From Sediminicola sp047612485 (GTDB lineage Bacteria; Bacteroidota; Bacteroidia; Flavobacteriales; Flavobacteriaceae): DNA of 64,000 nucleotides. The notes under the pieces are model-generated. The model ran no database searches, was not told where the DNA came from, and saw only the letters and a program-made list of their open reading frames with translations. Position numbers and translations under genes: made by a program. Below are positions 25,284-34,581 of this stretch, piece after piece (the stretch's first letter is position 1; each line of letters starts with the position of its first letter). The DNA lies in assembly GCA_047612485.1 (NCBI GenBank), contig JBLGAT010000004.1:1-64000 (forward strand), read 5' to 3'.

Positions 25284-26234
25284 TTAATCCTTGAAATCTA
25301 CGGTAGATTGACGCTCTCTATTCACATAAAGTTTCGTGACATCGGGCCTTGAATAATGCCCTGATGGATCAAAATTTTGGCGTTCTTCATATACCCTATT
25401 AAAATCTAAAGTTTGGTAGATCAATCCCTCCGTATTTAACACAGGTTCCAAAATCCATTCTCCATCTGGACCAGCAATACACGAACCCCCATTTCCTAAA
25501 ACATCAGGGGACTTTTCCAATATTTCATTTAAATAGGGGGTATCTTTTGGAAAATCATCCTTTTTCATCAATGAACTAACGGAAATCACATAACTCCTGG
25601 ATTCCCTAGCTATAAACCTAGTAATATCCCTAGTATTCAATTCATTGCCTGGCCAAACTGCTATATGTAAATTTTCCCCTTGACCGTAAAGTGCCGCCCT
25701 TGGTAAGGGCATCCAATTTTCCCAACAATTAAGTCCACCAACCGTGAATTGTTTTAAGGGATGTACTTGAAGACCATTCCCATCACCCTGTGCCCATGTC
25801 AACCTTTCGTCATAGGTAGGTTGCAATTTTCTATGGACGGACTTGATCTCTCCCAATGCATTAATATAGACTAATGAACAATAAATACTATGGCCACCCC
25901 TATCCTTGGCACGCTCTATAATTCCCAGATAAATGGCTAACTTATATTCTCTCGCCAAATGACAAATAGAATCCAATTCTCCTGCTTCTATCTGTATGGC
26001 ATTCCGCACGTAATGAGCGTGTAGTTCCTTGTTTACCTTTAAATCCCAAGCAGCTCCATTGGTCAGGGCCAACCAAAATGGATACCCAGGTAAAAGTGCC
26101 TCTCCAAAAACCACTAGTTCTGCTTTATTGGAGGATGCCTCTAGGAGCGTATCCTCAATTTTCTTAAGGGTGGCCTTCTTGTTCAACCAGACAGGACTTA
26201 TTTGCGCTAGGGCGACTTTTAGTAAGTTTTCCAT
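25284..26234 (-). CDS. Nitrilase-type carbon-nitrogen hydrolase
   Basis: A 316-residue member of the nitrilase superfamily with the triad Glu45 (VVFGEALLPGYP), Lys136 (HRKLQPTYDE) and Cys170 (GGLNCWENWMPL). The CWEN box and the GYP context are those of true nitrilases (branch 1: nitrilase, cyanide hydratase, aliphatic nitrilase) rather than of amidases. It would turn a nitrile into an acid and ammonia in the cytoplasm; the substrate is unknown. Its start overlaps the stop of the UbiA gene by 1 nt (TAATG), so it is translated from the lipid operon transcript. Confidence 0.85.
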   Translation of the reverse strand: MENLLKVALAQISPVWLNKKATLKKIEDTLLEASSNKAELVVFGEALLPGYPFWLALTNGAAWDLKVNKELHAHYVRNAIQIEAGELDSICHLAREYKLAIYLGIIERAKDRGGHSIYCSLVYINALGEIKSVHRKLQPTYDERLTWAQGDGNGLQVHPLKQFTVGGLNCWENWMPLPRAALYGQGENLHIAVWPGNELNTRDITRFIARESRSYVISVSSLMKKDDFPKDTPYLNEILEKSPDVLGNGGSCIAGPDGEWILEPVLNTEGLIYQTLDFNRVYEERQNFDPSGHYSRPDVTKLYVNRERQSTVDFKD

Positions 26235-27139
26235 TATAATATTCTGTTTAAAACCAGATCAATATCGATCAATAAAATACTAAAAACACCTACTATGATA
26301 ATCAATTTTAAAATATTATGAAGCCAGACATAGTGCATCTTATTGCTTGATTTCCATAACAGCAACAAAAACAACAGGAGAAGTACAATAGCCCCTATAA
26401 AATAGATGTACATATACCCAACATCAAAAGAGGTAATCAGCAAAATAGAGGGCACTAAGGTTAGCGCTATCAAAACGCTGATCCCTGTCTTGGAAAACAG
26501 CTCCCCGTATAAAATAGGAATGGTTTTATAGTTTTGGACCAAATCTCCGGCCATATTCTCCATATCCTTGATCATTTCCCTGGCCAGTATCAATAAAAAG
26601 AGAAAAATAGCATGTACGAAGATATGTGCCTCGAAATTTTTGTAATGAACGAAAACGATAAAGAAAGGGGTAATGGCAAGAACGGCAGATACCATATTTC
26701 CCACAAAAGGCACTTTCTTTAATTTATGGGAGTATAACCAGATGCCAAAAATGTATGCCGAAAAAAAGACAACCGCCTTAAATGAAACATAACTGGCTAA
26801 AAAAACGGCTAGAAAATTGAGGACAAAATAGGTGGTTAACTTGGTGCGCTGACCTACCAATCGATCCAGCATCGTTTTTCTGGGTTTGTTGATCAAATCC
26901 TTTTCGGCATCATAAAAGTTGTTGATGATATACCCACCGGCAATAACCAAGGCAGAAGCTGTGACCAAAACAAACAGATTGATGTCGAATACCACCCTAC
27001 TAAGGGGAAGATCAGGTGCTAAAATATATATGGAGGCTAAATATTGGGCCAATACAATCATTAGAATATTGTATCCCCTAACCACGGAAACAAGACTCAA
27101 GATCTTTAATAAAAGGAGCTTGTTCTTTCTGCTAAGCAT
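26234..27139 (-). CDS. UbiA family prenyltransferase (GGGP geranylgeranyltransferase-like)
   Basis: A 301-residue membrane protein with eight to nine helices. The first polyprenyl-diphosphate motif is NNFYDAEKDLINKP and the second is REMIKDMENMAGDL. Members of this subfamily beside mevalonate genes are usually named geranylgeranylglycerol-phosphate geranylgeranyltransferase; a role in prenyl-lipid synthesis is therefore likely while the acceptor is not proven. It lies 11 nt after the mevalonate kinase gene. Confidence 0.8.
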   Translation of the reverse strand: MLSRKNKLLLLKILSLVSVVRGYNILMIVLAQYLASIYILAPDLPLSRVVFDINLFVLVTASALVIAGGYIINNFYDAEKDLINKPRKTMLDRLVGQRTKLTTYFVLNFLAVFLASYVSFKAVVFFSAYIFGIWLYSHKLKKVPFVGNMVSAVLAITPFFIVFVHYKNFEAHIFVHAIFLFLLILAREMIKDMENMAGDLVQNYKTIPILYGELFSKTGISVLIALTLVPSILLITSFDVGYMYIYFIGAIVLLLLFLLLLWKSSNKMHYVWLHNILKLIIIVGVFSILLIDIDLVLNRIL

Positions 27140-27150
27140 GGTTCAAAACT

Positions 27151-28089
27151 TTAGAAGTTATAGACCACTTCCAAATTATAGCCTTGTAATGCTTTTTTTG
27201 CTTTATTGATGTCTTGGGTAAATCCTAATATATAACCTCCCCCACCCGAGCCACAAAGTTTCAGGTAGTAATCATTGGTTTCTATACCATTTTTCCAAAG
27301 CTTATGGAATTCTGCTGGAATCATGGGCTTAAAATTATCCAATACCACATTGGAAAGTTGCTTTAAATTCCCAAAAAGGGATTTCATATTTCCACTGATG
27401 AAATCTTCAACGCAGGCGTCAGTATGTTTAATGAACTGGTCTTTCAACATATTCCTAAAACCATCCTGCTTCATTTGTTCCATGAATATTTGTACCATGG
27501 GAGCAGTTTCTCCGATGATACCACTATCCAATAAGAACACGGCTCCCGTTCCTTCTAAATTTTGGGAAGGGATACTGGTAGATTCTATATTATCCTTTGA
27601 ATTTATTAGGATGGGTAGACTTAAATAACTGTTCAACGGATCCAATCCGGAAGATTTTCCATGAAAGAAGGACTCCATGGAACCAAAAATGGACTTTAGG
27701 GCAAGTAATTTTTCCCTATTAAGGTTTTCCAAAACCGTAATCTTTTCCACAGCGTACTTGTCATAAATAGCAGCCACTAGGGCCCCACTGCTGCCTACGC
27801 CGTATCCTTGGGGTATGGAACTGTCAAAATACATCCCATTGGATACATCACCTTTTAAGGATATAAAGTCAAATGTCACCAATTCTGGATTTTCAAGCTG
27901 CATTTGTTCCAAATAAACAGTGAATGCCCTAAGACTTTCATTGGATTTCTTTGCAACTTCCGTCAGGTTCTTCCCGGTTTTAAGGGCTCCTTTGAAGAAA
28001 TTATAAGGAATAGAAAGACCTTTTGAGTCCTTTATAATCCCGTATTCCCCAAAAAGTAAAATTTTAGAGTAAAATAATGGTCCTTTCAT
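27151..28089 (-). CDS. Mevalonate kinase-like GHMP kinase
   Basis: A 312-residue GHMP kinase. YSKILLFGEYGI is the N-terminal motif, SIPQGYGVGSSGALVAAIYD the ATP loop, GKSSGLDPLNSYLS contains the catalytic Asp, and YLKLCGSGGGGYILGF is the third motif. Beside diphosphomevalonate decarboxylase, the first phosphorylation of mevalonate is the natural role; phosphomevalonate kinase cannot be fully excluded. It lies 71 nt downstream of the decarboxylase gene on the same strand. Confidence 0.85.
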   Translation of the reverse strand: MKGPLFYSKILLFGEYGIIKDSKGLSIPYNFFKGALKTGKNLTEVAKKSNESLRAFTVYLEQMQLENPELVTFDFISLKGDVSNGMYFDSSIPQGYGVGSSGALVAAIYDKYAVEKITVLENLNREKLLALKSIFGSMESFFHGKSSGLDPLNSYLSLPILINSKDNIESTSIPSQNLEGTGAVFLLDSGIIGETAPMVQIFMEQMKQDGFRNMLKDQFIKHTDACVEDFISGNMKSLFGNLKQLSNVVLDNFKPMIPAEFHKLWKNGIETNDYYLKLCGSGGGGYILGFTQDINKAKKALQGYNLEVVYNF

Positions 28090-28160
28090 AGCCTTTTTAA
28101 AAATTGAATCCTAAAAGCGATATACAAATAACGCCTTAATTCGCCAATAATGATATTAAT

Positions 28161-29243
28161 TTACATCTTTTTGGCTCCATGACCAATTGCATCGCAAATA
28201 TACTGTCCGTTTTCACAATATGCAACCAACTCATTCTTAATAAATTGATAAACTATTTCCTTTTCTGCCTCGGGGTACAGTACATGTACATTGGCCCCTG
28301 CATCCAAGGTAAAACAAACGTGTGTATTGGTATGCTCACGAAAGGCCCAAATTTTATTGATGATCTCCAAGGTATTGGGCTTCATCAGTATAAAATAGGG
28401 CAAGCTGGTCATCATCATGGCATGAAGGGTAAGTGCCTCACTTTCCACAATTGCTATAAACCCATCCAAATCCCCATTGGCAAAAACCGACTGTAATTTG
28501 GTGAGATTGGCATGTGCCTGTAAAAATCGCTGCTCCGCAAAGGGATGGCCATGCATCAGATCATGTCCTACCGTACTGCTCACCTGTTTTTGTCCTTTGT
28601 CCACCAGTAAGATGGTATCCTGATAATTCTTAAAAACATCATGGACGGGGTGGGGGTACTTAATGGCATATTCATTGGAACTCCCCTCGGTTTCTCCGTG
28701 CAGTCCCCATTCCATAATATCTCCTTCTATACTTCTACAAGCGCTTCCGGAACCCAAACGGGCCAAAAAGGACGCTTTTCTTATAAAATACTCCTCCCCC
28801 ATGTCTGGATACAATTCCTTTTCCAAGCTCATTAAGCATAAGGAAAGTGCACTCATTCCACTTGCGGAAGAAGCTATGCCACTACTATGTGGAAAAGAAT
28901 TGGAAGTTTCTATGGTAAAGTGATACGATTTTAAAAAAGGTAAATACTTTTCTACCCTCTCGAAAAAGGTCATTATTTTAGGTTTGAACGATGCCTTTGG
29001 CTTGCCTTCGAACAGTAGGTCAAAGGAGAAATCATTTCCTTTTACTTCCAGCTTTTGATATGCCACAGTAGTGGTGGTGGCGCAGGTATCCAAAGTAAAA
29101 CTTATGGAAGGATTGGCAGGAATCTGGTTCTCCTTCTTTCCCCAATATTTTACAAGGGCAATATTACTTGGTGATTTCCAAGTGATCTTACCATTCGCTA
29201 CTTTGTTTGAATATGCCAAAGGGACAAAGTCTGTTCCGGTCAT
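28161..29243 (-). CDS. mvaD: Diphosphomevalonate decarboxylase
   Basis: A 360-residue GHMP-fold enzyme making isopentenyl diphosphate. KWKSPSNIALVKYWGKKE is replaced here by TWKSPSNIALVKYWGKKE, the decarboxylase signature; SFPHSSGIASSASGMSALS is the ATP loop and RLGSGSACRSIEGDIMEWG the substrate region. FTLDAGANVH near the C-terminus is also conserved. It heads the reverse-strand block mvaD, mevalonate kinase, UbiA, nitrilase. A TATCTTTG box is 18 nt upstream (29261-29268). Confidence 0.92.
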   Translation of the reverse strand: MTGTDFVPLAYSNKVANGKITWKSPSNIALVKYWGKKENQIPANPSISFTLDTCATTTTVAYQKLEVKGNDFSFDLLFEGKPKASFKPKIMTFFERVEKYLPFLKSYHFTIETSNSFPHSSGIASSASGMSALSLCLMSLEKELYPDMGEEYFIRKASFLARLGSGSACRSIEGDIMEWGLHGETEGSSNEYAIKYPHPVHDVFKNYQDTILLVDKGQKQVSSTVGHDLMHGHPFAEQRFLQAHANLTKLQSVFANGDLDGFIAIVESEALTLHAMMMTSLPYFILMKPNTLEIINKIWAFREHTNTHVCFTLDAGANVHVLYPEAEKEIVYQFIKNELVAYCENGQYICDAIGHGAKKM

Positions 29244-29260
29244 TTGGTGAATAATTTCTG

Positions 29261-29268
29261 CAAAGATA
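29261..29268 (-). promoter_or_regulatory. -7 box for the mvaD operon
   Basis: TATCTTTG on the reverse strand is an exact TAnnTTTG match 18 nt before the mvaD ATG. A TTG occurs 26 nt upstream of it, slightly too far for the consensus. Confidence 0.4.
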
Positions 29269-29336
29269 GTTTTTAAGGGGTTTTACGATGCTCCCAAAGA
29301 AAATTAATTACTACTTTAGGGTCTTACAGCCAAATT

Positions 29337-29810
29337 TTGAAAAAGAGAATATACTATATAACCATCTCCGTTGCGGTTTGTTTGCTGATTGGTTTCCTTT
29401 CCAGTTTTGCAACACAATCATCTATAAACGATTGGTACGTAACCTTGAACAAGCCAAGTTTTAACCCTCCCAATTGGATCTTTGCCCCTGTATGGACTAT
29501 ACTTTACATAATGATGGGCATAGCGGCAGGCTTGGTCTGGTCAAGGGGCTTCTATCATGTCTGGGTGAAAACCGCCCTCTACCATTTTGGCTTCCAACTA
29601 TTGCTCAATGGTCTTTGGAGCATCGTCTTTTTTGGTTTTCAAAATCCCTTAATGGCCCTGTTCGTCATTTTGGCCTTACTGGTTTTGATCGTATTGACCA
29701 TTAAATGGTTCAAAGTGGTTCATAGACCGGCCGCCTATTTGATGATCCCATATTTCCTTTGGGTATGTTTTGCAACGGCATTGAATTATAAGATCTGGGA
29801 GTTAAATTAA
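29337..29810 (+). CDS. tspO: TspO/MBR family tryptophan-rich sensory protein
   Basis: A 157-residue protein with five membrane helices, the size and topology of TspO. Key stretches are WYVTLNKPSFNPPNWIFAPVWTILYIMMG, NGLWSIVFF, and a final WVCFATALNYKIWELN, with the conserved Pro and Trp residues of the porphyrin or cholesterol-binding pocket. Bacterial TspO binds tetrapyrroles. No ATG is available at the N-terminus, so TTG 29337 followed by AAAAAGAGA is the start. It is divergent from mvaD. Confidence 0.88.
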   Translation: MKKRIYYITISVAVCLLIGFLSSFATQSSINDWYVTLNKPSFNPPNWIFAPVWTILYIMMGIAAGLVWSRGFYHVWVKTALYHFGFQLLLNGLWSIVFFGFQNPLMALFVILALLVLIVLTIKWFKVVHRPAAYLMIPYFLWVCFATALNYKIWELN

Positions 29811-29899
29811 TTAGATCTAATGTGAATCCCTTGAATTAAGATTTTTGGCAACACATTGATTTGATCCATTGGTTTCGGTTCCAGCCTACTTCTATCGCC

Positions 29900-31165
29900 T
29901 CAATTTCCCGCTATTGCTTTAGCTGCGATAAAAGCACCTGTCCATGCATTTTGAAAATTAAAACCTCCCGTTATAGCATCAACATTCATGACTTCCCCTG
30001 CAAAATAGAGTCCAGGAGTAATTTTACTTTCGTAAGTCTTAAAATTTATTTCTTTTAAATCGATGCCCCCTGCAGTGACGAATTCCTCTTTAAAGGTACT
30101 TTTGCCATCAACCATGAACTCGGAACCCGTTAGTTGTCCAGTCAATTCCTGTAGGTCATTCTTGGAAACGTCGGCCCACTTGGTACTGTCAGAAATCCCA
30201 GCTGCCTTTACCAGATTTATCCACAACCTTTTTGGTATATCAAAGGCATTGGTCCTCAAGATGGTCTTTTTTGCTTCAATATCCTTTATGTCCAATAATT
30301 GTTGGTATACCCCTCCCTCGTGATAGGCTGGCAACCAATTCACACGAATTTTAAATTTGTACTTATAATCGCTTAAAATTCTGGCACCCCATGCCGATAG
30401 CTTCAATATTGCTGGGCCACTCATTCCCCAGTGGGTAATCAACAACGGCCCTTCTGACTGAAGGCTGAGCTGTTGTGCCACCTTACTTTTTAGGGCAATG
30501 TTCACCTTGGAATCTACTGGAGTTGGCGGCAAGACCTCAACCGATGCATGCGTACTTACGCCCGGAATTCCTGCAATACGGTCGTCTTTAATATTGAAAG
30601 TAAAGAGGGACGGAACGGGGGGCACAATAGAATGCCCTAAATCTTCGAGCATCTTCCAAATTTTTGGATTACTGCCCGTTGCCACCAATATTTTTTCGGC
30701 TTGAAATTCCTTTTTAATGGATTGGACCGTAAAGCCATTCTCCGATTTTGTGATTCCTGTGACCGAGCTACTCATTAAAATGGTTACACCCAGTCGATCC
30801 ACCTCACCCATAAAGCAATCGATTATGGTCTGGGATGAATTTGAAACTGGAAACATACGGCCATCCTCCTCAATTTTGAGGGGCACCCCCCTAGCTTCAA
30901 AAAATGCTATGGTATCTCCGCTACAGAATGTATGGAATGGTCCTAATAATTCTTTTTCTCCTCTGGGATAATGGCTTACCAATTCCCCGGGATCAAACTC
31001 GGCATGGGTAACGTTACATCGTCCTCCCCCGGATACCTTTACCTTGGTGAGCACTTCCTTTCCGCGCTCTAAAAGAAGGATTTTTAATTTTGGGTTTTCC
31101 TCCGCTATATGGATGGCCGCAAAAAAGCCCGCAGCCCCACCCCCAATTATCAGCACATCATACAT
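29900..31165 (-). CDS. HI0933/BaiN-like NAD(P)/FAD-dependent oxidoreductase
   Basis: A 421-residue flavoprotein. DVLIIGGGAAGFFAAIHI binds FAD, followed by KVKVSGGGRCNVTHA, the hallmark of the HI0933 (BaiN) family, ILVATGSNPKIW, and the C-terminal PGLYFAGEVMNVDAITGGFNFQNAW split motif. Members are mostly uncharacterised; some reduce bile acid intermediates, which is not implied here. Its start shares one base with the stop of the upstream phosphodiesterase gene, so the two are coupled. Confidence 0.85.
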   Translation of the reverse strand: MYDVLIIGGGAAGFFAAIHIAEENPKLKILLLERGKEVLTKVKVSGGGRCNVTHAEFDPGELVSHYPRGEKELLGPFHTFCSGDTIAFFEARGVPLKIEEDGRMFPVSNSSQTIIDCFMGEVDRLGVTILMSSSVTGITKSENGFTVQSIKKEFQAEKILVATGSNPKIWKMLEDLGHSIVPPVPSLFTFNIKDDRIAGIPGVSTHASVEVLPPTPVDSKVNIALKSKVAQQLSLQSEGPLLITHWGMSGPAILKLSAWGARILSDYKYKFKIRVNWLPAYHEGGVYQQLLDIKDIEAKKTILRTNAFDIPKRLWINLVKAAGISDSTKWADVSKNDLQELTGQLTGSEFMVDGKSTFKEEFVTAGGIDLKEINFKTYESKITPGLYFAGEVMNVDAITGGFNFQNAWTGAFIAAKAIAGN

Positions 31166-31917
31166 TAATGTAAACGTTCGGGAAAGTTCGTAAAAATACC
31201 ATCTACGCCTAAGTCCTTCATTTTTTCAATGTCTTCAGGTTCATTTACGGTATAGGTATAAATTTTAAAACCTTCAGCTTTGATCTCCTCAATATTTTCC
31301 TCTGTGAGCATTTTATAATCCGGATTAATGGCTGCCGCTCCCAATTCCTTGGCCACTGGAATGGCCTCCAACGGGTTCCCGTCCGTGAGTACTGCAATGG
31401 CGATATTCTTGTTTAACTTGCGCATATCCCTCAGTTCATTCCAATTAAAACTGGAAATCAAGAAATCTTCCAATTTCCAACCTCTTTCTTTAACATAATA
31501 CTCTATAATAAAGTTCACGCGATCTGCGGTACCTGCACCTTTTAATTCAATGTTCAAGGGCACCTTATGGTCTATAAGTTTCAGCACATCCTGCAACATG
31601 GGTATCTTATGATTACCATCAAGGGTAACTAATCTTAAATCAAAAATATTATAGTCTTCAATTCTTCCCCCTGCGTTGGAAAGTCTCTCCAAGGTTTCAT
31701 CATGAAACACAACAATTTCTCCACTTTTGACTTTAAAAACATCTATTTCTATCATATTTACACCAAGATCCATAGCCTTTTGAACGGAGGCCAAGGTGTT
31801 TTCAGTTTCGTGGCCCATGGCCCCTCTATGTCCTATTACAAGGGTTTCGTTCATTTTTTTGCAATTTGATAATAAAAGTAAGCAGCCAAGGCCTAAAAGA
31901 AAGCGGAATATTTTCAT
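31165..31917 (-). CDS. Glycerophosphodiester phosphodiesterase lipoprotein
   Basis: A 250-residue protein with a lipoprotein signal (LLLLSNC, Cys19) and one GDPD TIM barrel. VIGHRGAMGHETENTLASV has the catalytic His and the metal Glu, MIEIDVFKVKSGEIVVFHDETLERLS the metal Asp and second His, and LNIELKG the third acidic metal ligand. It hydrolyses glycerophosphodiesters to glycerol-3-phosphate and an alcohol in the periplasm or at the outer membrane. A TATTTTTG box lies 24 nt upstream (31941-31948). Confidence 0.88.
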   Translation of the reverse strand: MKIFRFLLGLGCLLLLSNCKKMNETLVIGHRGAMGHETENTLASVQKAMDLGVNMIEIDVFKVKSGEIVVFHDETLERLSNAGGRIEDYNIFDLRLVTLDGNHKIPMLQDVLKLIDHKVPLNIELKGAGTADRVNFIIEYYVKERGWKLEDFLISSFNWNELRDMRKLNKNIAIAVLTDGNPLEAIPVAKELGAAAINPDYKMLTEENIEEIKAEGFKIYTYTVNEPEDIEKMKDLGVDGIFTNFPERLH

Positions 31918-31940
31918 TTTGATCGGTTTTAATGAGCTTT

Positions 31941-31948
31941 CAAAAATA
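31941..31948 (-). promoter_or_regulatory. -7 box for the GDPD gene
   Basis: TATTTTTG on the reverse strand fits TAnnTTTG 24 nt before the ATG. No -33 TTG was found. Confidence 0.35.
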
Positions 31949-32109
31949 CAATTTGAAATGGAATTAGCACTACTTGAATTTATAGATTTATATATAGCAT
32001 ATTCAATCCTTTAAGGTTTAAATATCTAATTATATTGTTAATTTATTATAGATATCGTAATCTATATTAATTATCTTTAAGTAACCATAACCAATTAAAT
32101 CAATAAATT

Positions 32110-32523
32110 ATGTTTTCAAAATCAAACGTACTGGCCACAATTATAGGCTTTGTGGTCATGTTTATGTTGGGCTATGCCATTTGGGGGATAGCCACAGCGG
32201 ACTTCTTTGAGGCCCACGCCACAAACAATATAATGAAAGACCCACCCAATATGTTGTTTATCGCCTTGGGGAATTTGATAGGAACGTTTGCCATAAGCAC
32301 CATCTACGGCAAGTGGGCCGCAGGGGCATATAGCGCCGCCAATGGTTTCGCCTTTGGGATTTGGATAGGAATATTTGTCGGTCTGGGAATGGGCTTGCTT
32401 TGGTATGGCACCTCCGAACTAATGGATATGACAGGTCACTTGGTAGAAGCTATCATTGACATCATCTTCTATGGAATTATAGGCGCAGTTATTGGATTTG
32501 TATATCAAAAAACAGCGGCTTAA
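32110..32523 (+). CDS. Small four-helix membrane protein of unknown function
   Basis: A 137-residue protein, almost wholly hydrophobic, with helices at about 7-29, 48-66, 74-98 and 108-132, rich in Gly and aromatic residues. A short loop carries ADFFEAHATNNIMKDPPN. The layout recalls DUF1761-like small membrane proteins, but the match is not strong enough to name it. It is a single gene ended by a long perfect terminator hairpin. Confidence 0.65.
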   Translation: MFSKSNVLATIIGFVVMFMLGYAIWGIATADFFEAHATNNIMKDPPNMLFIALGNLIGTFAISTIYGKWAAGAYSAANGFAFGIWIGIFVGLGMGLLWYGTSELMDMTGHLVEAIIDIIFYGIIGAVIGFVYQKTAA

Positions 32524-32525
32524 AA

Positions 32526-32577
32526 GCATAAAAAAAGAACTGGGTAATTCTTGGTTACGCCAGTTCTTTTTTTATGC
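32526..32577. terminator. Bidirectional terminator with an 18-bp perfect stem
   Basis: The arm 32526-32543 (GCATAAAAAAAGAACTGG) is exactly complementary to 32560-32577, with A-rich and T-rich ends on both sides. It would end the small membrane protein transcript and the convergent amylase operon. Confidence 0.9.
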
Positions 32578-32619
32578 TTTATTTGGATACAAGGTATATT
32601 CCATGGGATAAATAAACCC

Positions 32620-34509
32620 CTAATCTGGCTGATTTTCCAATTTATATATAAAAGACTGCAAAGGCTTTATATCAACGCGCATCCTTGCATTTCCTTTTTG
32701 CACCTTAAGGATAGCTGTACCCTTACCATAAAGCTGATCTGACAATAAATAATCCCCCTCTTTTAATTGCCAATTATTAATAAGGTCATTTGGCAGGCCG
32801 AGGCTAAAACCATATGTGTCATTGGCATCAAAATTGGTGACGATGATCAATTTTTCCGTGTCTGACCATCTGGCAAAGGAAAAAACACGATGATTGTACC
32901 ATTCTGTATTTTCCCTGTTGAAGGAGTGTATCTCTTGGTAGTTACCCATTAATGCACTGCTCTGAATGGTAAAATTCAAAAGTCTTTTGTAAAAATCCCT
33001 TAATTCCTTTTCTTCTGGTTTTAAGGCGGCACCATCAAACTTTTTATTGTTTACCCATCGCTGCAAATGGGGCACTCCTATATAGTCAAAAATAGAGGTA
33101 CGACCAACGCTTCCAAATCCAGGATTTTCCAACCCAGGCTCTCCCACCTCTTGTCCAAAATAAATCATGGTGGGGGAAGTACTGATTGTTGCGGAAACTA
33201 CCATTGCAGGCTTACCATTTTCAGCACTGCCTGCAAATTCGGGACTTGGCAGACGTAGTTCATCATGATTTTCCAAAAAGTGCAACATATGATGTTCTAT
33301 ATCCAACATACTCTGTTGTACCGTATTGATCTGGTCTGTCCAGCCGTGTCCTTGAATTATTGGAACCAAGGAATCGTACAACCCCACCTTATCATATAAA
33401 TAGTCCATTTTACCCTTAAGGATATAATCCCTGTACAAGCGTGGTCGGTAAACCTCTGCCATTAAGAAGGCGTCCGGATTCTTCATTTTGATGGATGAGT
33501 TCATAAAGCTCCAGAACTCTACGGGAACTATTTCAGCCATATCATATCGGAAACCATCTACCCCAAAATCGATCCAATACAAGGCGATATCTCTAAATTT
33601 TTTCCAACTATTGGGCACATCCTTATCAATCCAAAACTCGAAATGGGCCTTGTAATCTTTTGTATCATACCCTTCAGGCAGGGTATCGAACTCGTACACT
33701 CCATCTGGGGTAATACCATAATTAATTTTCACGGTCTCATACCAATCATTGAATCCGGGTTGGGAGGTTCGCGCTCCATTCCCGGTCCATTTTGCAGGGA
33801 ATTCATCAAATTTATCGTCGATTAATTTTGATTTTTCTCCTCCCAAAGGCAAGTAACCATGCTCCCAATGGGGCACTATAAAAGGTTTTCCAGGATTATA
33901 ATAGAAATTATTGTCTCGCTTATAGGTTACCGAAGTATCGTCCTCTGCACCAAAATCTACAACCCCTTCAGGATTATTTTTTCCTTCATATTTTCTGGCA
34001 ACATGGTTGGGAACAATATCAATGATCACTTTCAATCCATTTTTATGGGTTCGCTCCACTAGTTCCTTAAACTCTTCCAACCTCTTGGCGGGATCTGTTG
34101 CCAAATCAGGATTCACATTATAATAATCCTTTACTGCATAAGGAGAACCAGCCCTTCCCTTCACCACCTCTGGATCATCATTGGAAATTCCATAGGCAGT
34201 ATAATCATTTATTACGGCATGATGTGGAATCCCCGTATACCAGACATAGGTAACCCCGAGATCCTTGATCCCTTTCAGGGCCGCATCGGTAAAGTCGGCA
34301 AATTTTCCGACCCCATTTTCCTCAAGGGTTCCCCAAGGCTTATTTGTGGTATTTGTATTCCCAAATAACCGGGTAAAAACCTGATAAACCACTTCTTTAT
34401 GTTCTTCTGCCTTTTTCATTTCCAAATCTTCTTTTTTCTCTTGTCCACAACCAAATATTAAAAGGCATGCGCTGATAGCACTAAAGATAATAAATGTAAT
34501 TTTCTTCAT
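32620..34509 (-). CDS. GH13 alpha-amylase family lipoprotein
   Basis: A 629-residue enzyme with a lipoprotein signal (LLIFGC, Cys21) and acidic or basic residues after the Cys. The GH13 regions are in order: VIIDIVPNH (I, His169), GVDGFRYDMAE (II, nucleophile Asp323), FLMAEVY (III, acid Glu352) and FLENHDEL (IV, Asp416). A beta-sandwich C-terminal domain occupies about 530-629. It should cleave alpha-1,4-glucan in the periplasm or on the cell surface. It is the last gene of the reverse-strand run pgmB, GH65, GH13, GH13. Confidence 0.9.
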   Translation of the reverse strand: MKKITFIIFSAISACLLIFGCGQEKKEDLEMKKAEEHKEVVYQVFTRLFGNTNTTNKPWGTLEENGVGKFADFTDAALKGIKDLGVTYVWYTGIPHHAVINDYTAYGISNDDPEVVKGRAGSPYAVKDYYNVNPDLATDPAKRLEEFKELVERTHKNGLKVIIDIVPNHVARKYEGKNNPEGVVDFGAEDDTSVTYKRDNNFYYNPGKPFIVPHWEHGYLPLGGEKSKLIDDKFDEFPAKWTGNGARTSQPGFNDWYETVKINYGITPDGVYEFDTLPEGYDTKDYKAHFEFWIDKDVPNSWKKFRDIALYWIDFGVDGFRYDMAEIVPVEFWSFMNSSIKMKNPDAFLMAEVYRPRLYRDYILKGKMDYLYDKVGLYDSLVPIIQGHGWTDQINTVQQSMLDIEHHMLHFLENHDELRLPSPEFAGSAENGKPAMVVSATISTSPTMIYFGQEVGEPGLENPGFGSVGRTSIFDYIGVPHLQRWVNNKKFDGAALKPEEKELRDFYKRLLNFTIQSSALMGNYQEIHSFNRENTEWYNHRVFSFARWSDTEKLIIVTNFDANDTYGFSLGLPNDLINNWQLKEGDYLLSDQLYGKGTAILKVQKGNARMRVDIKPLQSFIYKLENQPD

Positions 34510-34581
34510 AGGGAAATAGCTCAGATTTTGTAATTGCCAACAAATTCCACTTATTATGTTTAAATCCCATCCCTGTGGATA

